From Streptomyces sp. AC1-42W (lineage in GTDB: Bacteria; Actinomycetota; Actinomycetes; Streptomycetales; Streptomycetaceae), in contig NZ_QKWY01000002.1 in assembly GCF_003248355.1 (NCBI RefSeq), positions 558,001 through 622,000 of the forward strand: 64,000 nucleotides of DNA, written 5' to 3'. Both the position numbers and the translations under genes were made by a program. Positions 1 through 7,190 of this stretch are shown piece by piece. Under the pieces are notes generated by a model, which did not search any database, was not told the origin of the DNA, and saw nothing but the letters and a program-made list of their open reading frames with translations. Within the stretch, counting starts at the first letter, position 1; each line of letters starts with the position of its first letter.

Positions 1-854
1 AGCACTGTCGTGTAGAGCAGGAAGACCATCAGAGCCACGGGCGTCGAGAGATCCGAGCCCACCATGGCCGTCGCGAATGATTGATCCTCTTCCGGCAGCG
101 CCGAGATGTCGGTGAGCATCGCCCGGCCGGCCGCGAAGGGTAGCCAGTCGGCCACCCCATCCAGGCCAGGCACGAGTTCCAGCAGCAGACCTGCCAGTCG
201 CTCGGCCAGCAGCGGCCACATGCAAAGCACCAGCACCGGAACAATTCTGTTCCGCATCAGCGCCACCAGCGCCATGCACAGCAGTGCCCAGCAGCCCATC
301 CACAGCACGAACCGGAGCACCGGGACCAACACCGCGCCCCACGTCGGTTGCGGTGCTCCGGAAACAGCGAGAACGATGGCTGCCGAGATCGCGCCCACCA
401 GCGCGCTGGCGGTCGCGACGAGAGCGCCCACCAGGAACCCGACCGCTCCCTTTGCCGCGTATGCCACTCGACACCCGTTGACAGCCAGCCATGTCGTGCG
501 CGCCGCGCCCCGGACCAGGTCGGTGGAGACCGGGCCCGTACCGAGAATCAGCACGAAGAAGCACAGCATGGGGAGCTGGGTCGCCATGGGTGCCCATGCC
601 AGCAAGTCGCCCATCGACGCGGCGCTGATCTCCCGCGTCCTGTCCAGGTCGAACAGGAGGCCAGGTCCGGTCAGCAGGCTCAGCGTTGCCACCACACCCA
701 GAAGAACCCATGTGGAGCGCAGGCCTGTGAGATGTCGCCACTCGTATCGGCACGCGTTGCGGAACGCTTTGTTGACCGGGATCACTCGCGGCATAACAGA
801 CGGGGGTACGGATACACCGGCGGAGGGAGAAGTGCGTGCCGGGGACTCGGTCAT
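1..854 (-). CDS. ABC-2 type transporter permease (3' part beyond the window edge)
   Basis: The frame is open from an ATG at 854 to the left edge, so about 284 N-terminal residues are visible and the C-terminus is missing. After a soluble N-terminus of about 40 residues come several hydrophobic segments, for example LGVVATLSLLTGPGLLF, MLCFFVLILGTGP and VLCMWPLLAERLAGLLL, the pattern of an ABC-2 membrane subunit. The ATG overlaps the TGA of the upstream ATPase gene (ATGA), so the two are translationally coupled and presumably form one transporter. There is no sequence hallmark of substrate. Context (a secreted cationic protein and a small membrane protein just upstream) suggests peptide export or self-protection, which is inference. 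Confidence 0.8.
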   Translation of the reverse strand, partial: MTESPARTSPSAGVSVPPSVMPRVIPVNKAFRNACRYEWRHLTGLRSTWVLLGVVATLSLLTGPGLLFDLDRTREISAASMGDLLAWAPMATQLPMLCFFVLILGTGPVSTDLVRGAARTTWLAVNGCRVAYAAKGAVGFLVGALVATASALVGAISAAIVLAVSGAPQPTWGAVLVPVLRFVLWMGCWALLCMALVALMRNRIVPVLVLCMWPLLAERLAGLLLELVPGLDGVADWLPFAAGRAMLTDISALPEEDQSFATAMVGSDLSTPVALMVFLLYTTV

Positions 855-1786
855 GAGATCCTGAACTCCTCTTCCGCAATGGAGAGATAGAAGTCCTCCA
901 GTGACGGCATTTCCTCGGACAGCCAGTGCAGGGGCACACGGCTCTCCGCTGCCATGGTGGCAACCTTGATCCGATCCAGGCCCGTGATGCGCGCGCTCGA
1001 CCCACCCGCCGGTTCGAGTTCGCCACCCTTCTCCTTCACCAGACGCGAGAGTTTCGGCATGTCCGGCGTCTGCACGGTTACCACAGCCTGGCCGCGCGCT
1101 CTCGTTAACAGGGTTGCGATCGACGAGGCGGCCACGACGCGGCCCCGCGACAGCACCACTACACGGTCCGCGAGTTGCTCCATCTCGCCCAGCAGGTGAC
1201 TGGACACCATCACTGCCCTGCCCTGAGCGGCCTGGGCCCGCAAGAAGTCACGCAGCCAGCGGATCGCGTGCGGGTCGAGACCGTTTGCGGGCTCGTCCAG
1301 AATGAGTACCGGGGGGTCGCCCAGCAACGCTTGCGCGATTCCCAAGCGTTGTGCCATTCCGAGGGAGAGCTGTGACAGTTTCAGCCGGGCGGCCTGCGCG
1401 AGCCCCACCTGCTCCAGCACATCCTCGACACGTCGGTCGGACGCGCCGCAACCGGCTGCCACCATCCGTAGGTGCGACCGGACCCGGTGCTTCGGGTGGC
1501 CCGCCACTCCACCGAGCACTGCGCCCACGATGCTTCCGGGGGAACCCCAATCATGCAGCGGCCGGCCAAGGAAGAGTGTTTTCCCCCCACCCCGGGCAAG
1601 ATCCAGCATCAACCGGATGGCGGTCGTCTTCCCAGCACCATTTGCGCCGACCAAGCCGGTTACCTTGCCTGCGTGCAAGGTCAATGACACGTCATCAAGC
1701 ACAGACCTGCTGCCGAACGAGCGCCGCAGGTTCCGCGCCTCGGCCAGTACGTCCCCTCGCGGCACAGCATGTTCCTTACGTTCCAC
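851..1786 (-). CDS. ABC transporter ATP-binding protein
   Basis: This 311-residue nucleotide-binding subunit would power the permease encoded immediately downstream. Walker A is GANGAGKTT near residue 50, the signature is LSLGMAQRLG, and Walker B is VLILDEPANGLD followed by an H-loop in VSSHLL. These order and spacing match drug/peptide-type ATPases (CcmA/BcrA-like). The C-terminal 90 residues form the usual accessory region of this class. Codon 227 is TTA (plus-strand TAA at 1106-1108), a very rare leucine codon in Streptomyces that needs the bldA tRNA, so translation may be tied to development. The stop overlaps the permease start. Confidence 0.92.
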   Translation of the reverse strand: MERKEHAVPRGDVLAEARNLRRSFGSRSVLDDVSLTLHAGKVTGLVGANGAGKTTAIRLMLDLARGGGKTLFLGRPLHDWGSPGSIVGAVLGGVAGHPKHRVRSHLRMVAAGCGASDRRVEDVLEQVGLAQAARLKLSQLSLGMAQRLGIAQALLGDPPVLILDEPANGLDPHAIRWLRDFLRAQAAQGRAVMVSSHLLGEMEQLADRVVVLSRGRVVAASSIATLLTRARGQAVVTVQTPDMPKLSRLVKEKGGELEPAGGSSARITGLDRIKVATMAAESRVPLHWLSEEMPSLEDFYLSIAEEEFRIS

Positions 1787-1805
1787 ATGTGATCCTGGCT
1801 CCTGG

Positions 1806-2075
1806 TCAGGGCCAGGTGAATCCCTTGGTGAGGCCGAAGAGCACTGAGATCAGAGCCACCGCCCCGAGTGGGAAGATCACGAACGCGCCAGGCCATTCAC
1901 GGCGGACAGCGCTCCAGACCGCAGCAGCGAACGGCCCCAGAAGACTGGTTGCCATCAGGCCCCAACCCCAGCCTTGGCTGTCGAACACGTTGAACGAGAT
2001 GAACGCCGGAGTGATGAAGTAGGCGGACGAGAGCCACAGGTGTATCAGGCCGGGAGGTGGTTTGGTGGTAGCCAT
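1806..2075 (-). CDS. Small integral membrane protein
   Basis: This 89-residue protein has three hydrophobic segments: around HLWLSSAYFITPAFISF, GLMATSLLGPFAAAVW and FVIFPLGAVALISVLFG. I chose the ATG at 2075 because GGAGAG lies about 10 nt upstream; an ATG at 2126 would add 17 polar residues. I do not recognise a family. It sits between the gene for a secreted cationic protein and an ABC ATPase/permease pair, all on the same strand with short gaps. In bacteriocin operons such small membrane proteins are often immunity or transporter-accessory proteins, which is the working guess here. Confidence 0.7.
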   Translation of the reverse strand: MATTKPPPGLIHLWLSSAYFITPAFISFNVFDSQGWGWGLMATSLLGPFAAAVWSAVRREWPGAFVIFPLGAVALISVLFGLTKGFTWP

Positions 2076-2170
2076 CGGAATGCTTCTCTCCAGAAACCGC
2101 GGTCTGGACGCACGCCGCAGGGACATTGCGGCGGCGGGTGGTGCCCCGGTGCCGGGGCACCACCCTTCTC

Positions 2171-2635
2171 CTACACCGCCAGGTCGCGGAGGAAGAGGTA
2201 CAGCTGGTAGTGGGTCTCCCCGCTGGCCGCGATCCAGGCAATGCGCGCCGGGTGATACCAGGGCAGACCCTGCATGTACGCCCGGAGCTGGCTGTACCCG
2301 GCCTTGGCGGCCTTGGCCGCCCGCTTCAGGGTCTTCCCGCTCTTCTTCAGCAGATTGAAGATGGCCTTGGCGGCACCACCCAGGCCGCGGAGGGTCTCAG
2401 CCTCGGTGGCGGTGCCGTTGGCGACCGAGCGCAACGCCTGCGCTTCCCCCGCCGTCAGTTCGGCCGTGATGGCCGGGCTTGCGAGGAGGGCGCGGGCGTC
2501 GGCTGCGGACAGGGTTGTCTGGATGGTGGCCGGACGCGTGTTGGTCTCCGACGCCTGAGCCAAACCGGCGCCGGTGCCGACGGTGAGAGCGGCCACGGCC
2601 GAAACCGCCGCCATGCGGACAGTGTTTCGGTTCAT
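2171..2635 (-). CDS. Secreted protein with cationic amphipathic C-terminus (bacteriocin-like)
   Basis: A 154-residue protein begins MNRNTVRMAAVSAVAALTVG and has a Sec-type signal peptide ending near AQA. The ATG at 2635 has a clear AAGGAGAT seven nt upstream. The middle is acidic and alanine-rich (TLSAADARALL, ELTAGEAQAL). After a glycine pair (RGLGG) follows a strongly basic helix-forming stretch, with LLKKSGKTLKRAAKAAKAG, then an aromatic tail (GLPWYHPARIAW). The acidic half followed by GG and a cationic aromatic tail resembles a precursor with leader and mature peptide. It heads a same-strand cluster with a small membrane protein and an ABC exporter. No named bacteriocin family was recognised, so antimicrobial function is inference. 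Confidence 0.7.
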   Translation of the reverse strand: MNRNTVRMAAVSAVAALTVGTGAGLAQASETNTRPATIQTTLSAADARALLASPAITAELTAGEAQALRSVANGTATEAETLRGLGGAAKAIFNLLKKSGKTLKRAAKAAKAGYSQLRAYMQGLPWYHPARIAWIAASGETHYQLYLFLRDLAV

Positions 2636-3094
2636 GTAGAATCTCCTTGCGTTAAATCGCAAGGGGAGGAAGCCCGCTTGGGCGACCTGAACTGGCGTGG
2701 AAACCTAAAAGGTCCCCCGCAGGCTTGCTCCCCCTCAACTCTTCCCGTATGCAGACCCGGTTGGTCTGGCCGGGATGTGCTCAAGGAACGTACCCCGCGA
2801 CACTGTCCCGATCAACCACGGATAGCGGGAGGCAAGTTGTGTGCGACACGCGGCGAAACCCTTTGCGCACGCAAGCCGATGGCCACTCACATGTGGCCCC
2901 GCTGAAGCCGTCTACTGTCGGGCGACCCGCAATGTCAGTACTATCGGCCACTGTGGCGCAAAATCGTTGGGCGATTCCTCTAGATTCGACGGATGAAATT
3001 GGATAGCCGACCCGCTCTGGTTGAAGCAGAAGCGGAATTTCGCGAGATCGGCGGTCGGTGCTTTTGGCGTAACGCCGAAGGAAATGGCAATAAA
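2636..3094. other. Intergenic region, no gene seen
   Basis: About 460 bases with lower GC than the flanks, especially 2940-3120. No frame with actinobacterial codon bias is visible on either strand. It must carry the promoter of the minus-strand gene starting at 2635 and the 3' end of the minus-strand aminopeptidase mRNA. No clear terminator hairpin was seen. Confidence 0.5.
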
Positions 3095-4222
3095 TCAGTG
3101 GTCTGTTGACGTGATTCCTTCTCTGGTCGAGCCTGCCGAACGGATGTGCTGCTGCTGAGGCACGCGTACCGACACGGACAGGTTGCTGCCGATCCTGCAG
3201 TGCTCCTGAGCGGTCGGCGTAAGGCCGAGGTGGATATGGGGCTGCCGGAACCCTCGGCGGCCGGCGAACCGGTTCAGTGCCGCGATGAGCGCCCGGCGGG
3301 TCGCCGTTCCGCCGAGGTGGCCGGCGTCGTCGATCACGGTGAGTTCGGCGTCCGGCCACGCCCTGGCCAGCTCCCACGCGGTGATCAGCGGTCCGCCCAT
3401 GTCCATCCGCCCGTGCACCAGCACTCCGGGAATCCCGGCGAGCCGCCCCGCGTCCCGGATCAGCTGCCCCTCCTCCAGCCAGGCGCCGTGCGAGAAGTAG
3501 TGCGCGCAGATCCGGACCAGGGCCTGCCGCGCCCGGTCGGGCCGGCCGCTGAACGGGGGCGGGCCGGTGTACGCCTCCTGGGACAGCACCGCGTCCTCCC
3601 AGGCGCACCAGTCGGCCGTCGCCCGCGCCCGGACCTCCGGGTCGGGGTCCGCGGTGCGCCGGGCGTACGCGGCGAGCACGTCCGGTGTGGCGTCGCTCGC
3701 CGCCTCCGGGACGCCCGCCCGGAACAGCTCCCACGCCTCCGGGAAGAAGCGGCCCGCGCCCCGGTACAGCCAGTCGATCTCGGAGCGCCGGGTCGTGGTC
3801 ACCGAGGGGATGACGATCTCGCTGACCCGCTCCGGGTACCGCTCGGCGTACGCCAGGATCAGCGTGGAGCCCCAGGAGCCGCCGTGCAGCAGCCAGCGGT
3901 CGATGCCCAGGTGGACGCGGAGGCGTTCCATGTCGCCTATCAGGTGGTCCGTGGTGTTGTGCCGCAGGTCCACGGCCGGGTCGCTCGCGTGCGGGGTGGA
4001 CCGGCCGCAGTTGCGCTGGTCGAAGAGGACGACCCGGTACCGCTCCGGGTCGAAGACCCGCCGCGCCCCCACTCCGCAGCCCGAACCGGGCCCGCCGTGC
4101 ACGACGGCGGCGGGCTTCCCCTCGGGGTTCCCGCACACCTCCCAGTACACGTGGTTGCCGTCACCGACGTCGAGCATGCCGTGCTCGTACGGTTCGATCG
4201 GCGGGTACTTCTCATCGGACAT
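3095..4222 (-). CDS. Prolyl aminopeptidase (alpha/beta hydrolase) with C-terminal extension
   Basis: The 375-residue product has the S33 peptidase pattern: oxyanion-hole HGGPGSGCG, nucleophile elbow GGSWGS, acid in GRMDMGG and catalytic His in DAGHLGG. The family removes N-terminal proline from peptides in the cytoplasm. The ATG at 4222 begins MSDEKYPPIEPYEHGML, the usual start of the family. Homologues normally end near NRFAGRR, at about residue 323. Here the frame runs on for about 50 residues of lower GC and without family resemblance, suggesting a lost stop codon or 3' rearrangement. It is divergent from the cupin gene at 4349. Confidence 0.88.
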   Translation of the reverse strand: MSDEKYPPIEPYEHGMLDVGDGNHVYWEVCGNPEGKPAAVVHGGPGSGCGVGARRVFDPERYRVVLFDQRNCGRSTPHASDPAVDLRHNTTDHLIGDMERLRVHLGIDRWLLHGGSWGSTLILAYAERYPERVSEIVIPSVTTTRRSEIDWLYRGAGRFFPEAWELFRAGVPEAASDATPDVLAAYARRTADPDPEVRARATADWCAWEDAVLSQEAYTGPPPFSGRPDRARQALVRICAHYFSHGAWLEEGQLIRDAGRLAGIPGVLVHGRMDMGGPLITAWELARAWPDAELTVIDDAGHLGGTATRRALIAALNRFAGRRGFRQPHIHLGLTPTAQEHCRIGSNLSVSVRVPQQQHIRSAGSTREGITSTDH

Positions 4223-4348
4223 GACGCGGCGTCTCCTCGCTGGGGTGCGTACGGCCGCGTGCGGCGGCGTGCGGCGGCGTGCGGCGGTTTCGGCGGTGGG
4301 GCGTACGGGAAGGGCGCACAGCTTACGCGCGGTCGTAGCCTGGGCGTC

Positions 4349-4840
4349 GTGAACGCGACTCCCGAGATACTCGCCGTGCTGGATGACCTGCTCGCCGCCG
4401 CGGGCCCCGATGACCGGGGTGCTCTGTGGCAGCTCGACCGGCGGGGGAGGGAGCTGGACGCCAATCTGGTGCGGCTGCCGCCGGGGGCCGAGGTGGGGGA
4501 GCACCAGGAGGACGCGCTCGACGTTCTCCTCGTGGTTCTCGCGGGCGGCGGCCGGCTCGTTCCCGGTGACGGCTCCGAGCCCCTGACGCTGACCCCGAGC
4601 ACCGCCACCTGGCTGCCCCGTACGTCGCGGCGCTCCCTGACGGCGGGCCCGGAGGGGCTGGCCTATCTGACCGTGCACCGCCGCCGCCCCGGCCTCGCGA
4701 TCAAGCCGGCGGTGCGGGCGTACGAGGGTGGCGAGGCGCCGTGCTCGCTGGACCGGGTCTGCCCGGAGTGCGGGCGGATGTCCCAGGAGTCGGCGCCGGT
4801 GTTCTGCAGCGCGTGCGGGGAGCGGTTTCCGGGGCGCTGA
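4349..4840 (+). CDS. Cupin-fold protein with C-terminal zinc ribbon
   Basis: This 163-residue protein starts at a GTG (VNATPEILAVL). Residues 40-110 show a small beta-barrel pattern (GAEVGEHQEDALDVLLVVLAG then GDGSEPLTLTPSTATWLP) typical of cupin-like sensors without a full metal-binding histidine set. The C-terminus has two Cys pairs, CPEC and CSAC, separated by 11 residues, forming a probable zinc ribbon. Function unknown. The ribbon suggests nucleic-acid or protein binding. It is divergently arranged with the prolyl aminopeptidase across a 126-bp gap that should hold both promoters. Confidence 0.75.
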   Translation: MNATPEILAVLDDLLAAAGPDDRGALWQLDRRGRELDANLVRLPPGAEVGEHQEDALDVLLVVLAGGGRLVPGDGSEPLTLTPSTATWLPRTSRRSLTAGPEGLAYLTVHRRRPGLAIKPAVRAYEGGEAPCSLDRVCPECGRMSQESAPVFCSACGERFPGR

Positions 4841-4884
4841 GCGGGGCGGGGGCGCGCCCTTCCCCGTGACGGCCGCCCCAAGCA

Positions 4885-4902
4885 TTTGAGCAGTCGCTCA
4901 AA
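4885..4902. promoter_or_regulatory. TetR-type operator 1
   Basis: Perfect inverted repeat TTTGAGC-agtc-GCTCAAA. It overlaps the candidate -35 element (TTGAGC). The same arms occur again 44 bp downstream. The likely binder is the TetR protein encoded third in the operon. Confidence 0.8.
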
Positions 4903-4914
4903 CTCCTCTACTCT
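4886..4914 (+). promoter_or_regulatory. Candidate sigma-70-type promoter of the 4970-8146 operon
   Basis: TTGAGC at 4886-4891 and TACTCT at 4909-4914 are separated by exactly 17 nt. The -35 lies inside operator 1 and the expected start site, near 4921, lies just before operator 2, so a repressor bound to both would block polymerase. Confidence 0.6.
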
Positions 4915-4928
4915 CTGCCGGGAAACGA

Positions 4929-4946
4929 TTTGAGCGACCGCTCAAA
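4929..4946. promoter_or_regulatory. TetR-type operator 2
   Basis: Perfect inverted repeat TTTGAGC-gacc-GCTCAAA, with the same 7-nt arms and 4-nt spacer as operator 1. It lies about 24 bp upstream of the first start codon and just downstream of the predicted transcription start. Confidence 0.8.
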
Positions 4947-4969
4947 CCGTCTGTACGGGGGTGGGGCCG

Positions 4970-5815
4970 ATGGCCGGTGGTCTGTATGTGGAGGCCCGGA
5001 TACGGGCCGGCCTGGAGTGCGTCTGGGAACGCAGCCAGGACCCGGCCCAGCACCAGCGGTGGGACCTGCGGTTCACGCGCATCGTGTATCTGCCGGTCGC
5101 CGAGGGGGAGCCGCAGCGCTTCACGTACGGGGTGCGGGTGCTGCCCGGCCTCCTCGTGGCCGGCACGGGCGTCTCGGCCGGCGAGCGCCACCGCCCGGAC
5201 AGCACGCGCACCTCGGCCCTCCGCTTCGCCTGCGCGCATCCGCTGTCGTTCCTCACGGAGGGGCGGGGGTACTGGCGTTACGTGCCCGGCCCGGACGGGC
5301 TCCGCTTCCTCACCGGGTACGACTACGAGCCACGCTGGGGCCGGCCGGGCCGGCTCGCGGACCGCCTGGTCTTCCGGCCGCTGATGGGCTGGGCGACCGC
5401 CTGGTCGTTCGACCGGTTGCGGCTGTGGTGCGAGCGGGGGGTCACCCCGGAACGGGCGCTCCTGCGGGGCCTCGCGGAGGCGGCGGTCCGCGCGGGGGCG
5501 GTGGCCGGAGCGGTGTGGGTGGCGGGGGCGTCGGCCGCCGGGGCATGGGCCGCCGGGGCATGGGGCGCCGGTTCCTGGGGCGCCGGTTCCTGGGGCGCCG
5601 GTTCCTGGGGCGGAGGGCCCTGGGCCACCGGGCTCGGCTCCGTGCCCGCCCTCCTCGTCGCCGTAGCCGTCCTGCTCGCCGCCCTCCTCCTGCCGCCGCT
5701 GCCCGGCACCCCGTCCGCCCGCCGCTGCCTGCGCCGCCCGCCGGGGCGCGGCACCGGCACCGGCACCGACGCCGGCGCGCCGCCCGCCCTTCTCGACCGC
5801 CTGGAGCAGCCGTGA
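4970..5815 (+). CDS. SRPBCC-like protein with repeat-rich hydrophobic C-terminus
   Basis: The product has about 281 residues. The first 160 (GLYVEARIRAGLECVWERSQ, then the DLRFTRIVYLP and GYDYEP strands) read as an SRPBCC/START-like lipid- or ligand-binding barrel. A Gly/Ala/Trp-rich stretch with WGAGS units follows, then a hydrophobic segment (LLVAVAVLLAALLLPPLP) that should anchor it in the membrane. A GTG at 4961 would add three residues. It is first in a four-gene operon in which each stop overlaps the next start, behind the paired operators at 4885-4946. The DUF4166 partner downstream is commonly paired with such proteins. Biochemical role unknown. Confidence 0.75.
   Translation: MAGGLYVEARIRAGLECVWERSQDPAQHQRWDLRFTRIVYLPVAEGEPQRFTYGVRVLPGLLVAGTGVSAGERHRPDSTRTSALRFACAHPLSFLTEGRGYWRYVPGPDGLRFLTGYDYEPRWGRPGRLADRLVFRPLMGWATAWSFDRLRLWCERGVTPERALLRGLAEAAVRAGAVAGAVWVAGASAAGAWAAGAWGAGSWGAGSWGAGSWGGGPWATGLGSVPALLVAVAVLLAALLLPPLPGTPSARRCLRRPPGRGTGTGTDAGAPPALLDRLEQP
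5561..5605 (+). repeat. Three tandem 15-bp repeats inside a CDS
   Basis: TGGGGCGCCGGTTCC occurs three times without mismatch, encoding WGAGS units. Degenerate copies lie just upstream (GCATGGGCCGCCGG). Being a multiple of three, copy-number slippage would keep the frame. Confidence 0.9.
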
Positions 5816-6486
5816 CCTCGATCTTCCAGCAGGCACTGGGGGCCGACTTCGACCGCCTCCACCCGCAGATCCGGCGCCGCTTCTCCGTGGGGCTGGCCGG
5901 CGGCGAGTCCTGCACGGGGCGCGGGGTGATGGACCGGGTGTGGCACGGCGGCAGCTGGGTACGCCCGTTCCTCGCGCTGGGCGCCACCCGCAACATCCTG
6001 CTCCCGCGCTCCGGCCGGAACATCCCGTTCACCATCGAGAACGTGCCCTTCACGGACTCCTACGGCCGCGAAACGGTCACCTTCGTCCGGACGTTCGCCT
6101 TCCCGGACGGCCCCCGGCGCTTCGACGCGACGATGGTCCACAGCCCGGAGCGCGGTTGCGTGGTCGACTACCTGGGAACACACCAGCACCTCGCCACGGA
6201 TCTGCACCTCTCGGTGGACGGGGCCGGCGCCCTCGTCATCCGCTCCGGCGAACACCGCTTCCGGGAGGGCCGCGTGGACGCCCGGGTGCCCGCGCTGATC
6301 GGGGGCGACGCGGTGGTGCGGGAGTCGTACGACGAGGCGGCGGGCCGCTTCCGCATCCGGGTCGAGGTCACCAACCGCCGCTTCGGCCCGCTGTTCGGCT
6401 ATCAGGGCTCGTTCACCGCCGAGTACGCGCCGGCCGGCCGCGTACGGCAGGATCTGCGGCCGGTACGCGAGGAGGCACGGGCATGA
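5812..6486 (+). CDS. DUF4166 domain protein
   Basis: A 224-residue protein starting at a GTG whose last bases form the stop of the previous gene (GTGA). It starts TSIFQQALGADFDRLHPQIR and contains RFSVGL, the GRGVMDRVWHGG region and the late FGPLFGYQGSF motif, which match the DUF4166 family as I know it. Members are found alone or fused behind oxidoreductase or SDR domains. No enzyme residues are established for this family. Translational coupling to the SRPBCC-like protein before it and the TetR repressor after it says the three act together. Confidence 0.75.
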   Translation: MTSIFQQALGADFDRLHPQIRRRFSVGLAGGESCTGRGVMDRVWHGGSWVRPFLALGATRNILLPRSGRNIPFTIENVPFTDSYGRETVTFVRTFAFPDGPRRFDATMVHSPERGCVVDYLGTHQHLATDLHLSVDGAGALVIRSGEHRFREGRVDARVPALIGGDAVVRESYDEAAGRFRIRVEVTNRRFGPLFGYQGSFTAEYAPAGRVRQDLRPVREEARA

Positions 6487-7190
6487 GCGAGGGCGTGAGC
6501 GCACGCGTGAAGAAGGCGGGCGGGGACTTGAAAGGTGCGGGCGGCGGCGGGGCCGAGACCCGTACGAAGCTGTTGGACGGTGCGCTCGCCACGCTCACCG
6601 AGCAGGGCATCGCCAAGACGTCCGCGCGGAGCATCGCCGCGACCGCCGGGGTCAACCAGGCCCTGGTCTTCTACCACTTCGGCACGGTGGACGAGCTGCT
6701 GGCCGCCGCCTGCCGACACGGCGCCGAACAGCGCCTCGCGACCTACCGCGAGCGGCTGGATCAGGTGCGCTCGCTGGGTGAACTCCTTGCCGTGGCCCGC
6801 GAACTGAACGCCTCCGAGCGGGCAGGCGGCCATGTCGCCGTACTCGGTCAGCTCCTCGCCGGCGGCCAGACCCAGCCCCGCCTGGCGACCGCCACGGCCG
6901 CCGGGCTCACGCTGTGGACGGACGAGATCGAAAACGTCCTGATCCGCGTCCTGGCGGGCAGTCCGCTGGCGGAGTTCGTGGACATTCCGGGGCTGGCGAA
7001 GGCGGCATCGGCGGCCTTCGTCGGCCTGGAACTGTACGAGGGCGTGGACCCGGCGGGCGCCGAACGCGCCCTGGCCTCCCTCGACCAACTGGCCGCCCTG
7101 GCCACGGCGCTGGACGACCTGGGCCCGGTCGCCCAGCGGGCGGTGCGCTCGCGCCTGCGCAGGACGACGGGGAACCGGGGGCGGGGGTGA
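6483..7190 (+). CDS. TetR-family repressor, probably autoregulatory
   Basis: A 235-residue protein with a Gly/Lys-rich N-terminal tail of about 25 residues, then the TetR helix-turn-helix (TSARSIAATAGVNQALVFYHF, residues 45-66) and an all-helical ligand domain. The start overlaps the DUF4166 stop (ATGA). The operon begins with two identical-arm inverted repeats of TTTGAGC, a typical size for TetR dimers, so I infer this protein represses its own operon. The ligand is not predictable. The long low-complexity tail before the HTH is a little unusual. Confidence 0.88.
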   Translation: MSEGVSARVKKAGGDLKGAGGGGAETRTKLLDGALATLTEQGIAKTSARSIAATAGVNQALVFYHFGTVDELLAAACRHGAEQRLATYRERLDQVRSLGELLAVARELNASERAGGHVAVLGQLLAGGQTQPRLATATAAGLTLWTDEIENVLIRVLAGSPLAEFVDIPGLAKAASAAFVGLELYEGVDPAGAERALASLDQLAALATALDDLGPVAQRAVRSRLRRTTGNRGRG

